From: Tsukamurella conjunctivitidis
GTDB lineage: Bacteria; Actinomycetota; Actinomycetes; Mycobacteriales; Mycobacteriaceae
DNA length: 64,000 nucleotides
Direction of reading: 5' to 3'
Assembly (NCBI RefSeq): GCF_007858475.1
Contig: NZ_VIGX01000003.1
Location: 342,252-406,251, forward strand
Shown one piece after another: positions 54,044 to 62,691 of the stretch. Position 1 is the stretch's first letter. Each line of letters opens with the position of its first letter. Under the pieces are notes generated by a model that did not search any database, was not told the origin of the DNA, and worked only from the letters and a program-made list of their open reading frames with translations. The translations under genes were made by a program, and so were the position numbers.

Positions 54044-55999
54044 ATGACGACATTCGATTCCGTCCTCGTCGCCAATCGCGGCGAGATCGCCCGCCGCGTC
54101 ATCGCCGCGGCGCACGCCCGCGGCCTGCGCGCCGTCGCGGTGTACTCCGACCCGGACGCCTCCGCGCCGCACGTCACGGAGGCCGACGAGGCCGTGCGCC
54201 TGCCCGGCGAGTCCCCCGCTGATACCTACCTGCAGGGCGAGAAGATCATCGCCGCGGCGAAGGCCACCGGCGCGCAGGCGATCCACCCCGGTTACGGCTT
54301 CCTCTCCGAGAACGCCGACTTCGCCGCCGCGGTCCACGCGGCCGGGCTCACCTGGATCGGTCCCTCCCCCGAGGCGATCACAGCGATGGGCTCCAAGGTC
54401 GCGGCGAAGGCGCGCCTCGCCGAGGCCGGTGTCCCGATGCTGACGAACCTCACGCCGGATCAGGTCTCCGACAGCGACTTCCCCGTGCTGGTGAAGGCCT
54501 CCGCAGGCGGCGGCGGTCGCGGCATGCGCGTGGTCCGCACCCGTGCGGAGCTGCAGGAGAATCTGGACGCCGCCGAGCGCGAGGCGAAGTCCGCCTTCGG
54601 CGACGGGACCGTCTTCTGCGAGCGCTACCTCGAGCGCGGCCGCCACATCGAGGTCCAGGTGATGGCCGACTCCCAGGGCACCGTCTGGGCCGTGGGCGAG
54701 CGCGAGTGCTCGATCCAGCGCCGCCACCAGAAGGTGCTCGAGGAGGCACCGTCGCCGCTCGTCGAGCGCCACCCGGCGATGCGGACCGCCCTGTACGAGG
54801 CGGCCGCCAACGCCGCCAAGGCCATCGGCTACACCGGCGCGGGCACCGTCGAATTCCTCGCGACGGACGCGGGCGAGTTCTTCTTCCTCGAGGTGAACAC
54901 GCGTCTGCAGGTGGAGCACCCGGTCACCGAGGCCACCACCGGCCTCGACCTCGTGGGCCTCCAGTTCGACGTGGCCGCCGGCCTTCCCCTGCCGTCGGCC
55001 GAGCCGCCCGCCACCCGCGGCTGGGCCATCGAGGCCCGCCTCTACGCGGAGGATCCGGCCAACGACTGGCGCCCGGCCGCCGGCACCGTGCACCGCTTCG
55101 AGGTCCCCGGCGTGGTCAGCGAGTTCTCCGGCCCGGATCGTCCCGGCATCCGGCTCGACAGCGCGCTGGCGCCCCGCGACAGCGTCGTGGAGGTCTTCTA
55201 CGACCCGATGCTGGCGAAGGTCATCGGCTACGCCCCGACTCGCGCGCAGGCCCTCGCGATCACCGAGGCCGCCCTGCGCAAGGCTGTGATCCACGGCCTC
55301 ACCACGAACCGCGACCTCCTCGTGCGCGTCCTCGCGGACGCGGACTTCAAGGCGGGCGACTTCGCGACGGACTTCCTCACCGGTGAGCGGCTCGAGCGGC
55401 TCGCGGCGCCGCTGCTGGGCGAGGACGAGCTCGCCGAGGCGGCAGCGGCCGCCGGGGCGGTGCTGGACCGCCGGGGTGCCGCCGCGAGCCCGCTGCCGCA
55501 CGTCGCACCCGGCTGGCGCAACCTCGGTTCCCGCACCCTGGTACCGGAGTTCCGCACCGCCGACGACCGCGACTTCCGAGCTGACGGCGGACGGGTCGCC
55601 GCCGTCACCGACGACGGGGAGCGCGCCACTGTCGCGGTCGAGCGCGACGGTGTCCGGCGCACCGTCGCCGTCACCGCCTACCCCGGTGACCAGACCGTGG
55701 TCGAGGTGGAGACCGCGCGGGGCGCGGCGACGCTGACGCTCGTGAACCCGCTGCCCTCGGCGGACGCCGCGGCCGCCGCGGGCTCGCTGCTCGCGCCGAT
55801 GCCCGGCGTGATCACCCGGATCGGCGCGCAGGCGGGCGATTCCGTCACCGCCGGTCAACCGGTGCTGTGGATGGAGGCCATGAAGATGGAGCACGCCATC
55901 TCCGCCCCCGCCGACGGCGTCATCGCCTCCATCCCGGTCGAGGTGGGCCAGAACATCGATGCCGGCGCGGTCGTCGCCGTGCTGGAAGAGACGGAGTAA
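54044..55999 (+). CDS. Acyl-CoA carboxylase alpha (biotin carboxylase/carrier) subunit
   Basis: A 651-residue subunit with biotin carboxylase at residues 1-450: SVLVANRGEIARRVIAAAH, AIHPGYGFLSENADFAAAV, the ATP loop VKASAGGGGRGMRVVRT, and FFLEVNTRLQVEHPVTEATT. A BT-like middle region follows, then the carrier domain with VLWMEAMKMEHAISAPADGV; the biotinylated Lys is near residue 613. It carboxylates its biotin with ATP and bicarbonate for the beta subunit. Seven bases separate it from the beta gene. The layout is that of MCC and GCC alpha subunits. Confidence 0.94.
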   Translation: MTTFDSVLVANRGEIARRVIAAAHARGLRAVAVYSDPDASAPHVTEADEAVRLPGESPADTYLQGEKIIAAAKATGAQAIHPGYGFLSENADFAAAVHAAGLTWIGPSPEAITAMGSKVAAKARLAEAGVPMLTNLTPDQVSDSDFPVLVKASAGGGGRGMRVVRTRAELQENLDAAEREAKSAFGDGTVFCERYLERGRHIEVQVMADSQGTVWAVGERECSIQRRHQKVLEEAPSPLVERHPAMRTALYEAAANAAKAIGYTGAGTVEFLATDAGEFFFLEVNTRLQVEHPVTEATTGLDLVGLQFDVAAGLPLPSAEPPATRGWAIEARLYAEDPANDWRPAAGTVHRFEVPGVVSEFSGPDRPGIRLDSALAPRDSVVEVFYDPMLAKVIGYAPTRAQALAITEAALRKAVIHGLTTNRDLLVRVLADADFKAGDFATDFLTGERLERLAAPLLGEDELAEAAAAAGAVLDRRGAAASPLPHVAPGWRNLGSRTLVPEFRTADDRDFRADGGRVAAVTDDGERATVAVERDGVRRTVAVTAYPGDQTVVEVETARGAATLTLVNPLPSADAAAAAGSLLAPMPGVITRIGAQAGDSVTAGQPVLWMEAMKMEHAISAPADGVIASIPVEVGQNIDAGAVVAVLEETE

Positions 56000-56005
56000 C
56001 AGGGA

Positions 56006-57187
56006 ATGAGCACCACGGAAGCCATTTCGATGGACGTCATCGAGTCCGACGAGCGCCAGGCGCTCCGCACGACGGTCTCGGATCTCGGTAAGCAGTTCGG
56101 CCCCGAGTACATGCGCGAGAAGATCGCGGCCGGCGAGGGCCCCACCGAGCTGTGGAAGGCCGCGGGCGATCTCGGCCTGATCGGCGTGAACATCGCCGAG
56201 CAGTACGGCGGCGGCGGCGCCGGGATGTACGAGCTGGGCATCGTCGGCGAGGAGCTGGCCGCGGTCGGTTCATCGCTGCTCATGCTGGTGGTCTCCCCCG
56301 CCATCAACGGCACCATCATCTCCAGGTTCGGCACGGAGGAGCAGAAGCAGCGCTGGTTGCCGGGCATCGCCTCGGGCGAGACGATCGCCGCCTTCGCGAT
56401 CACCGAGCCCGACGCGGGCAGTAACAGCCACCGCATCACCACCACCGCCCGGCGCGACGGCGACGACTGGATCATCTCCGGCCAGAAGACCTTCATCTCC
56501 GGCATCGAGCTGGCGGACGTGATCCTCGTGGTCTCGCGCAGCGAGGACGCCAAGACCGGCAAGCTGCGCCCCGCGCTCTTCCTCATGCCCACCGACTCGC
56601 CCGGCCTGCAGAAGACCAAGATCCCCATGGAGGTGGGCCTGCCGGAGTCGCAGTGGACGCTCTTCTTCGACGACGTCCGCCTGCCCGCCGAGGCGCTCGT
56701 CGGCGAGCCCGACGCCGCCATCGCGCAGCTCTTCGCCGGGCTCAACCCGGAGCGCATCATGGCCGCCGCCGGCTCGGTCGGCTCGGCCCGGTACGCGATC
56801 GACCGCGCGGTGGCGTACGCCAAGGAGCGCACCGTCTTCAAGGTCCCGATCGGCGCGCACCAGGCCATCGCCCACCCGCTCGCCGAGCTCAAGGTCGAGA
56901 CGGAGCTGGCGAAGCTCATGCTGCAGAAGGCGGCGACGCTCTACGACGCCGGCCAGGAGTTCGCCGCGGCCGAGGCAGCGAACATGGCGAAGTTCGCGGG
57001 CGGCGAGGCCGGCGCGAAGGCCGTCGACCGCGCGATCCACTCGCTCGGCGGCAACGGCCTCACCACCGAGTACGGCCTCGCACAGATGCTGGTCGCCTCG
57101 CGCCTGTTCCGCATCGCGCCGGTCAGCCGCGAGATGGTGCTCAACTTCATCTCCGAGCACTCGCTCGGTCTGCCCAAGAGCTACTAG
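56006..57187 (+). CDS. Acyl-CoA dehydrogenase (second of two)
   Basis: A 393-residue acyl-CoA dehydrogenase. Features: NIAEQYGGGGAGMYELGIVG near residue 56, FAITEPDAGSNSHRITTTAR near 131, SGQKTFISGIELADVILVV near 156 and HSLGGNGLTTEYGLAQMLVA near 348. As in the first dehydrogenase, the usual C-terminal Glu site is replaced (RIAPVSREMVLNF). Glu249 in LNPERIMAAAGSVG occupies the isovaleryl-CoA-dehydrogenase base position. Two such enzymes in one operon suggest either two successive oxidations or two chain lengths. It starts 6 bp after the biotin-subunit gene. Confidence 0.9.
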   Translation: MSTTEAISMDVIESDERQALRTTVSDLGKQFGPEYMREKIAAGEGPTELWKAAGDLGLIGVNIAEQYGGGGAGMYELGIVGEELAAVGSSLLMLVVSPAINGTIISRFGTEEQKQRWLPGIASGETIAAFAITEPDAGSNSHRITTTARRDGDDWIISGQKTFISGIELADVILVVSRSEDAKTGKLRPALFLMPTDSPGLQKTKIPMEVGLPESQWTLFFDDVRLPAEALVGEPDAAIAQLFAGLNPERIMAAAGSVGSARYAIDRAVAYAKERTVFKVPIGAHQAIAHPLAELKVETELAKLMLQKAATLYDAGQEFAAAEAANMAKFAGGEAGAKAVDRAIHSLGGNGLTTEYGLAQMLVASRLFRIAPVSREMVLNFISEHSLGLPKSY

Positions 57188-57195
57188 GAGTCCGC

Positions 57196-58020
57196 ATGAC
57201 CGAACCCCTGGTCCGGTACGACACCACGAACGGGGCCGCGTACCTCACGATCGACAGCCCGCACAACCGCAACGCGATCTCGCAGCGGCTCCTCGCCGAC
57301 CTGAGCGCCGGGCTGCAGCGGGCTGCCGCGGACGACGCCGCACGCGCCGTGGTGCTCACGCACACCGGCACCACCTTCTGCGCGGGTGCGGACCTCAAGG
57401 AGGCGGCGACCGGCGCCGGGAGCGGAGCGAGCGGGCCGAATGACTCTCGTTCCGGGGCCGGCTCGGACCCGAAGTCGCGCACCCTCGCCATGATCGGCGC
57501 GATGCGCGGCATCATCGAGTGCCCGAAGCCGGTGATCGCCCAGGTCGACGGCCACGTCCGGGCCGGCGGCTTCGGCCTCATCGGCTCCTGCGACTTCGTC
57601 TTCGCCGGTCCCGCCGCCTCCTTCGCCGTCACGGAAACGCGGATCGGCGTCGCGCCGGCGATGGTCTCGCTGGTACTGCTCCCGCACCTCCCGTCCCGGG
57701 TCGCCTCCACACTGCTGCTCACGGGCCGCAAGTTCGACGGTGCCGAGGCCGCCGGCTACGGCCTCATCACCGCGGCGGTGGACGACCCGGCGACCGCGGT
57801 CGCCGAGCAGCTCGCCGAGCTGCAGCTGTGCAGCCCGCAGGGCCTGCGGGAGACGAAACAGATCCTCTGGCACGATGTCCTGCGCTCCTTCGACGAGCGG
57901 GCGGACGCCCTCGGGGAGCAGTCGGCGCGATTGTTCGGCTCCCCCGAGTCCGTCGAGGGGATCACCGCGTTCCTGCAGAAGCGCGCGCCGAGCTGGGCCG
58001 AACCGGTACCGGCGGAATAG
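57196..58020 (+). CDS. Enoyl-CoA hydratase/isomerase family protein
   Basis: A 274-residue crotonase-fold protein, a candidate hydratase for the glutaconyl-type product of the carboxylase (LiuC or AtuE role). The CoA/oxyanion segments TFCAGADLKEAAT near residue 58 and RAGGFGLIGSCDFVFAGPAA near 121 are present. Glu147 in AVTETRIGVAP matches one catalytic Glu, but the other (GxExA position) is Gly127. A disordered Gly/Ser insert (about residues 73-94) follows the first motif and is encoded by a GAGCGGAGCGAGC-containing sequence. The ATG at 57196 lies 8 bp after the previous stop. Confidence 0.87.
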   Translation: MTEPLVRYDTTNGAAYLTIDSPHNRNAISQRLLADLSAGLQRAAADDAARAVVLTHTGTTFCAGADLKEAATGAGSGASGPNDSRSGAGSDPKSRTLAMIGAMRGIIECPKPVIAQVDGHVRAGGFGLIGSCDFVFAGPAASFAVTETRIGVAPAMVSLVLLPHLPSRVASTLLLTGRKFDGAEAAGYGLITAAVDDPATAVAEQLAELQLCSPQGLRETKQILWHDVLRSFDERADALGEQSARLFGSPESVEGITAFLQKRAPSWAEPVPAE

Positions 58021-58030
58021 GCTGCATTCG

Positions 58031-58645
58031 ATGACTCCCCTCCGCCCGCCCATTCGCGCACCCCAGCAGTCCCGCAGCCGGGAGACCCGGCAGCGGCTGC
58101 TGGAGACCACCATCGCCTCGCTGGCGGCCCGCGGCTGGACCGCGACCACCGTGGGCAGTGTGGCGCGGCAGGCGGGAGTCTCGCGCGGCGCCGCGCAGCA
58201 CCACTTCCCCACGCGGGAGGACCTGATCAGTGCCGCGCTGGAGTACATGGGCGAGCAACGGCTCGCGCAGGTCGCGCAGGCGGGCGCGGCGGTCCCCGAG
58301 GGTCCCGACCGCCCGTACGCGGTGGCGCGGCTGATCGTCGAGTACTACACCGACGACCTGTTCAAGGCGGCCCTGCACGTCTGGACCGCAGCGGCGAGCG
58401 ACGACGCGCTCCGCGAGCGGATGCTGCCCTTCGAGAACAAGCACTCCCGCGAGGTCTTCGCCCTCGCCATGCGGCTGCTCGGCGTGGACCGGGACGACGA
58501 CGAGGCGCGTAGGGCCGTGCAGGCCACGCTGGATCTGGCCCGCGGGCTGGGCCTGGCGGACCTGCTGTCCGACGACGAGGTGCGCCGCGAGCAGGTCGTC
58601 GAGTTCTGGGGCCGCCAGCTGGCGTCGGTGTTCGCAGCGCGCTGA
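58031..58645 (+). CDS. TetR family transcriptional regulator
   Basis: A 204-residue TetR repressor. The DNA-binding domain is at residues about 15-65: TRQRLLETTIASLAARGWTA then TVGSVARQAGVSRGAAQHHF, a clear helix-turn-helix, followed by PTREDLISAALEYMG. The C-terminal part is a helical ligand domain. It ends the AtuA-like operon but also has its own possible leaderless promoter: TAGGCT (58018-58023), made partly from the preceding stop codon, ends 7 nt before the ATG. It is the likely repressor at the palindrome at 48646-48667, with an acyl-CoA as inducer; both are inference. Confidence 0.9.
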   Translation: MTPLRPPIRAPQQSRSRETRQRLLETTIASLAARGWTATTVGSVARQAGVSRGAAQHHFPTREDLISAALEYMGEQRLAQVAQAGAAVPEGPDRPYAVARLIVEYYTDDLFKAALHVWTAAASDDALRERMLPFENKHSREVFALAMRLLGVDRDDDEARRAVQATLDLARGLGLADLLSDDEVRREQVVEFWGRQLASVFAAR

Positions 58646-58669
58646 GCCGCGCCGTGCGTGCCCGTCGGC

Positions 58670-61024
58670 CTACGCCTTGTCGAGGTAGTCGCCGCGGTCG
58701 CCGCCGAGGATGACCTCGTTCATCGCCCGCAGCGCCGGGTGCCGCTCGAGTTCCGGGTCCTCGCCGACGATCTCGTAGGCGAGATCTCGAGCAGCGTGCA
58801 GCACGTCGCCGTCGTGGGCGAGATCGAGGAAGCTCAGGCGCCGGGCGAGACCGGACTGGTCGACGCCGAGGATGTCGCCGAACCCCCGGTACTCGAGGTC
58901 CAGCTGGGCGAGCGCGAAGCCGTCGACGGTCTCGGCGACCTTGTGCAGCCGCTCCAGCGTGCGCTCCGACCCGGTGGCGGTGATGAGCAGGCACAGGCCG
59001 GGCAGCCCGCCGCGGCCGACGCGGCCGCGCAGCTGGTGCAGCTGGCTGATGCCGAAGCGGTCCGCGTCGCGGACCACCATGGTGGTGGCGTTCGCGACGT
59101 CCACGCCGACCTCGATCACGGTGGTGGCGACCAGGACGTCGATCTCTCCGGCGGCGAAGGCGGCCATGATTTCGGACTTCTCCTCGGCGGGGAGACGACC
59201 GTGCAGCAGGGCGATCCGGTGCTCGCCGAGCGGCCCCGCGGCGAGCTCGTCGTACATCTCCAGCGCCGACACCGTCTTCCGCTTCGCGTCCTCCTCCTCA
59301 GCGGGTTCGGCGCGGGACGCGCCCCGACCCGCCGCCTTCGGAGCGGGCTCGGCGACGCGGTCGAAATCGTAGTCCTCGTCGGTGAAACCGGCCTTGGCCT
59401 GCTCCCCGGTCGCGTCGTCCCCGATCCGGGGGCACACGACGTACACCTGGCGGCCCGAGCGGACCTCCTCGTCGACGCGCGCCCAGGCCCGCGCGACCCA
59501 CGCCTCGCGGTGCTCGGGAACCACCGAGGTCTGGATCGGCTGCCGCCCACGCGGCAGCTCACGCAGGACCGAGGTCGTCATGTCGCCGAACTGCGCCAGG
59601 GCGACGGTGCGCGGGATGGGGGTCGCGGTCATCACCAACAGGTGCGGCATCGAATCGTCGTCGGAGCTCTCGCCGGTGCCCTTGCGCCGCAGTCGGTCGC
59701 GCTGCTCCACGCCGAAGCGGTGCTGCTCGTCGACCACCACCAGACCGAGCCGGAAGAATTCGACGGTGTCCTCCAGCAGCGCGTGCGTGCCGATGACGAT
59801 GCCGGCCTCGCCGGTCACGATGCGCAGCAGCGCGGCGCGGCGCTGCTTCACCGTCATCGAGCCGGTCAGGAGCGTCACCGTGGTCGCGGCATCGGCGGCG
59901 CCCAGTTGCCCGGCCTCGGCGAGATCGCCGAGCATCTTCGTGATCGACAGCAGGTGCTGAGTCGCCAGCACCTCCGTGGGCGCCAGGAGGACCGCCTGGT
60001 GGCCCGCGTCGACCGCGGCGAGCATCGCCAGCAGCGCGACGAGGGTCTTACCGGAGCCGACCTCGCCCTGCAGCAGCCGGGTCATCGGGTGGTCGCGGGC
60101 CATGTCGCCGAGGATCTCGGCGAGCACCTCCTCCTGGCCGGCGGTGAGGGAGAACGGGAGCCGCTCCCGGAGCCCTGCCTGCAGCGGACCGTCGGGCGCA
60201 TGCAGCGGCGGAGCGCCGACGACGCCGACGTCGTGGGCCCGGCGTGCGAGGGCGCTCTCGATGGCCACGGCCTCGTCGAAGGCGAGACGGCGCCGCGCGC
60301 GGTCGGCCTGCGCGCGACCGTCGGGCTTGTGCGCGGCGCGGACGGCGTCGTCCAGACTCATGAGCGCGTGGAGCGCGAGAAACTCGGGCGGCAGCGATTC
60401 CGGCACCGGCGCGAGCCGCTTGAGGACGCTGTCCACCAGCGAGAGGATGAGCCAGGTCGGCATGTTCTTGGTGCCGTGGTAGATCGGGACCGTCGGCTGC
60501 ATGAGCAGGCTCAGGTCGGCGAACTTGAGCCGCTTGGATCCCGCCTTGGTCGACCCGGCCTCGTTGGCGGCGAGCGCCTCCGCGGAGGTGATGCTCGTAT
60601 CGGGCAGGACCAACCACTCGGGGTGGGTGAGCTGGAGCTTGCCGTTGAACTCGCCGAGCCGGCCGATCAGCAGAAGCTGCCGGTCCGGCTGGATGGGCTT
60701 GGGCAGGTAGTTGAAGAAGGTCACGTCGTAGGCACGGACCTTGTTGACCACCTGCACCTTGAACATCTTCTTGCCGCGGTGGTGCGCCCGCGGCGGCGTG
60801 ATCGCCGTGACCGTGCCGATGACCACCACGTCGTCGCCGATCCGAGGCTCGGATCGCCGCGTACCGTCGTCCTCGACGGCTCCGCCCTCGTACCGGAACG
60901 GGAAGTGCCGCAACAGGTCACCGACGGTGACGAGCCCGAGCTCGGCGGTCGCCGCCTCGGCGATCTCGGGGTCGACGGCCTCGGCGAGGGGCGTCTGCAG
61001 CGTGAGGGAGCGCGCAGCGGTCAT
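58670..61024 (-). CDS. recG: ATP-dependent DNA helicase RecG
   Basis: A 784-residue helicase that remodels stalled replication forks and branched DNA. It has the N-terminal wedge/OB domain (VVVIGTVTAITPPRAHHRGK, VTFFNYLPKPIQPDRQLLLI), then the motor: Walker A LLQGEVGSGKTLVALLAML near residue 320, VVDEQHRFGVEQRD near 430 and VLVATTVIEVGVDVANATTM near 640. The C-terminal QLHQLRGRVGRGGLPGLCLL follows. An Ala/Glu-rich insert (PAPKAAGRGASRAEPAEEED) is inside the second motor domain. The ATG at 61024 overlaps the stop of the DAK-kinase gene (ATGA). Confidence 0.95.
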   Translation of the reverse strand: MTAARSLTLQTPLAEAVDPEIAEAATAELGLVTVGDLLRHFPFRYEGGAVEDDGTRRSEPRIGDDVVVIGTVTAITPPRAHHRGKKMFKVQVVNKVRAYDVTFFNYLPKPIQPDRQLLLIGRLGEFNGKLQLTHPEWLVLPDTSITSAEALAANEAGSTKAGSKRLKFADLSLLMQPTVPIYHGTKNMPTWLILSLVDSVLKRLAPVPESLPPEFLALHALMSLDDAVRAAHKPDGRAQADRARRRLAFDEAVAIESALARRAHDVGVVGAPPLHAPDGPLQAGLRERLPFSLTAGQEEVLAEILGDMARDHPMTRLLQGEVGSGKTLVALLAMLAAVDAGHQAVLLAPTEVLATQHLLSITKMLGDLAEAGQLGAADAATTVTLLTGSMTVKQRRAALLRIVTGEAGIVIGTHALLEDTVEFFRLGLVVVDEQHRFGVEQRDRLRRKGTGESSDDDSMPHLLVMTATPIPRTVALAQFGDMTTSVLRELPRGRQPIQTSVVPEHREAWVARAWARVDEEVRSGRQVYVVCPRIGDDATGEQAKAGFTDEDYDFDRVAEPAPKAAGRGASRAEPAEEEDAKRKTVSALEMYDELAAGPLGEHRIALLHGRLPAEEKSEIMAAFAAGEIDVLVATTVIEVGVDVANATTMVVRDADRFGISQLHQLRGRVGRGGLPGLCLLITATGSERTLERLHKVAETVDGFALAQLDLEYRGFGDILGVDQSGLARRLSFLDLAHDGDVLHAARDLAYEIVGEDPELERHPALRAMNEVILGGDRGDYLDKA

Positions 61025-62691
61025 TCGACGCCGATCTCCATCACGCTCGCGGTCTGCCCTCCGGTGTAGCCGACGACCTCGACCTCCGGGCGATCGGGCC
61101 GCAGGGCGGCGCTGACGCGGTCGGGGAAGTCGCCGTCGCCGGCCTCCCCCAGCAGCACGGTGACCATGTCGCCGCCCGTCGCGAGCAGCAGCTCCGCGAG
61201 GGCCTCGCCCGCGGAGTACTGGTCCTCCTCGAGAACGACGACCTCGCCGCCGACCATGCCGAGGTAGTCGCCGGGGCCGCAGGGACCGAGGATCGTCAGC
61301 GCGTCCTCCGTGACGGCCACCACGGACCCGCAACGCGCGCCCGCGGCCGCCTCCGCCATCGAGTAGGTGTCGTCGGCCGCGTGGCCGTTCGGCTCGTGCA
61401 CGGCGAGCGCGGCGATCGCCTGCACCATCGACGACGTCGGCAGCAACGTCACCAGCACCCCCGACTCGCGCGACCGCGCGGCGACCGCGAGCAGCTCCGG
61501 AGTGGGCAGCGCACCGTTGGGCATGAGCAGGACCTCGCGCCCCTCGAAGCGGTGCAACGCGGCCAGCAGTTCAGCGTGGGTCATCCCGCTGTCGCACCGG
61601 ATCACCTCCGCGCCCGCGTCCGCGAACAACTCGGCGGCGCCGTCGCCGGACACCAGCGCGACGATGGCCCGCGGCGCGTCCAACAGGGCCTGCAGCGGCG
61701 TCTCGGTGTGGCCGGTCTCCTGCAGCACGTTGACGGCGATGCTGCGCAGGGTGCCGTGCCGCAGGCCCGCCTGGATCGCGGCGCCGGGCTCGGTGGTGTG
61801 CGTGTGGACCGACCAGGTCGCGACCGGGTCCGGATCCGCCGCGGCGACCACCACCACGGAATCGCCGAACGCCTGGAGCTCCGCCCGCAACCGGTTCGCC
61901 GTGGCCTCGGTGGCCGCGGACAGGAGGTACATCACCTCGTAGTCGGCGTGCGGGCCGCGCGGCGGGTCGCCGTGCGCAGCGTGGTCGTGGGGGTGCCCGT
62001 GCCCCTCGTCGACGTGCACCTGGACGTGCGGCGCGATCTGCCGTCCGAACCGCGGGCGCTCGGCGGCACCGCCCGCGGTGACCTCGACGAGCGCGTCCAG
62101 GAGGACGAGCAGGCCGCGCCCGCCCGCATCGACCACGCCGGCGGCGGCGTTGTCGGCGAGCTGGTCCCGGGTGCGCAGCAGGGCGTCGAAGGCGGCGTCG
62201 GCGCAGGCGCGCGCGCAGGCGGCCAGATCGCCGCCGCCCGCCAGTGCGGCGCCGGCACCGTCGGCCGCCGCGCGCAGGACCGAGAGGATGGTGCCCTCGA
62301 TCGGCTCGGCGACGGCGGTGGTCACGAGATCCGTCGCCTTCCGCAGGCCGGTGGCGAGTCCCTCGGCGGTGAGGTCGGCGTCGGGCCCGAGCTGCCCGGC
62401 GAGGCCCCGCATGATCTGCGAGACGATGACCCCCGAGTTGCCGCGCGCGCCGGCCACCGCGCCGGCGACGGTCGCCCGGGCCACGGCGTGCGGTCCCTCG
62501 GTGCGGTCCGCGACCTCGGCGGAGCGGGCCGCCGCACGGAGCGTCACGAGCATGTTCGTGCCGGTGTCGGCGTCGGCCACCGGGAAGACGTTGAGGGTGT
62601 TGATCTCGTCGACGGCGCGCTCGAGTCCGAGGACGGCGCGCCGCAGCCACGCCACCACCACGCGGCCGTCCTCCGCATTCGGTCCCGTCAC
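61021..62691 (-). CDS. DAK2 domain kinase (FakA/YloV-like)
   Basis: A 556-residue protein with an N-terminal DhaL-type kinase domain and a C-terminal DegV-like region. The metal-ATP loop is NVFPVADADTGTNMLVTLRA near residue 35, with ARGNSGVIVSQIMRGLAGQL near 80 and AGVVDAGGRGLLVLLDALVE near 192. The C-terminal half (DSGMTHAELLAALHRFEGRE, LLMPNGALPTPELLAVAARS) matches FakA/YloV. The family phosphorylates fatty acids presented by DegV-type FakB proteins. A His-rich insert (HVQVHVDEGHGHPHDHAAHG) near residue 225 is unusual. In M. tuberculosis this gene is split as Rv2975c/Rv2974c. GTG start with TAGGCT at 62699-62704, 7 nt upstream. Confidence 0.88.
   Translation of the reverse strand: MTGPNAEDGRVVVAWLRRAVLGLERAVDEINTLNVFPVADADTGTNMLVTLRAAARSAEVADRTEGPHAVARATVAGAVAGARGNSGVIVSQIMRGLAGQLGPDADLTAEGLATGLRKATDLVTTAVAEPIEGTILSVLRAAADGAGAALAGGGDLAACARACADAAFDALLRTRDQLADNAAAGVVDAGGRGLLVLLDALVEVTAGGAAERPRFGRQIAPHVQVHVDEGHGHPHDHAAHGDPPRGPHADYEVMYLLSAATEATANRLRAELQAFGDSVVVVAAADPDPVATWSVHTHTTEPGAAIQAGLRHGTLRSIAVNVLQETGHTETPLQALLDAPRAIVALVSGDGAAELFADAGAEVIRCDSGMTHAELLAALHRFEGREVLLMPNGALPTPELLAVAARSRESGVLVTLLPTSSMVQAIAALAVHEPNGHAADDTYSMAEAAAGARCGSVVAVTEDALTILGPCGPGDYLGMVGGEVVVLEEDQYSAGEALAELLLATGGDMVTVLLGEAGDGDFPDRVSAALRPDRPEVEVVGYTGGQTASVMEIGVE

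Noticed and set aside
61025-61333. An N-terminal extension of RecG to 61333
   Set aside because: It lies within the DAK-kinase gene, and the ATG at 61024 overlaps that gene's stop in the usual coupled way.
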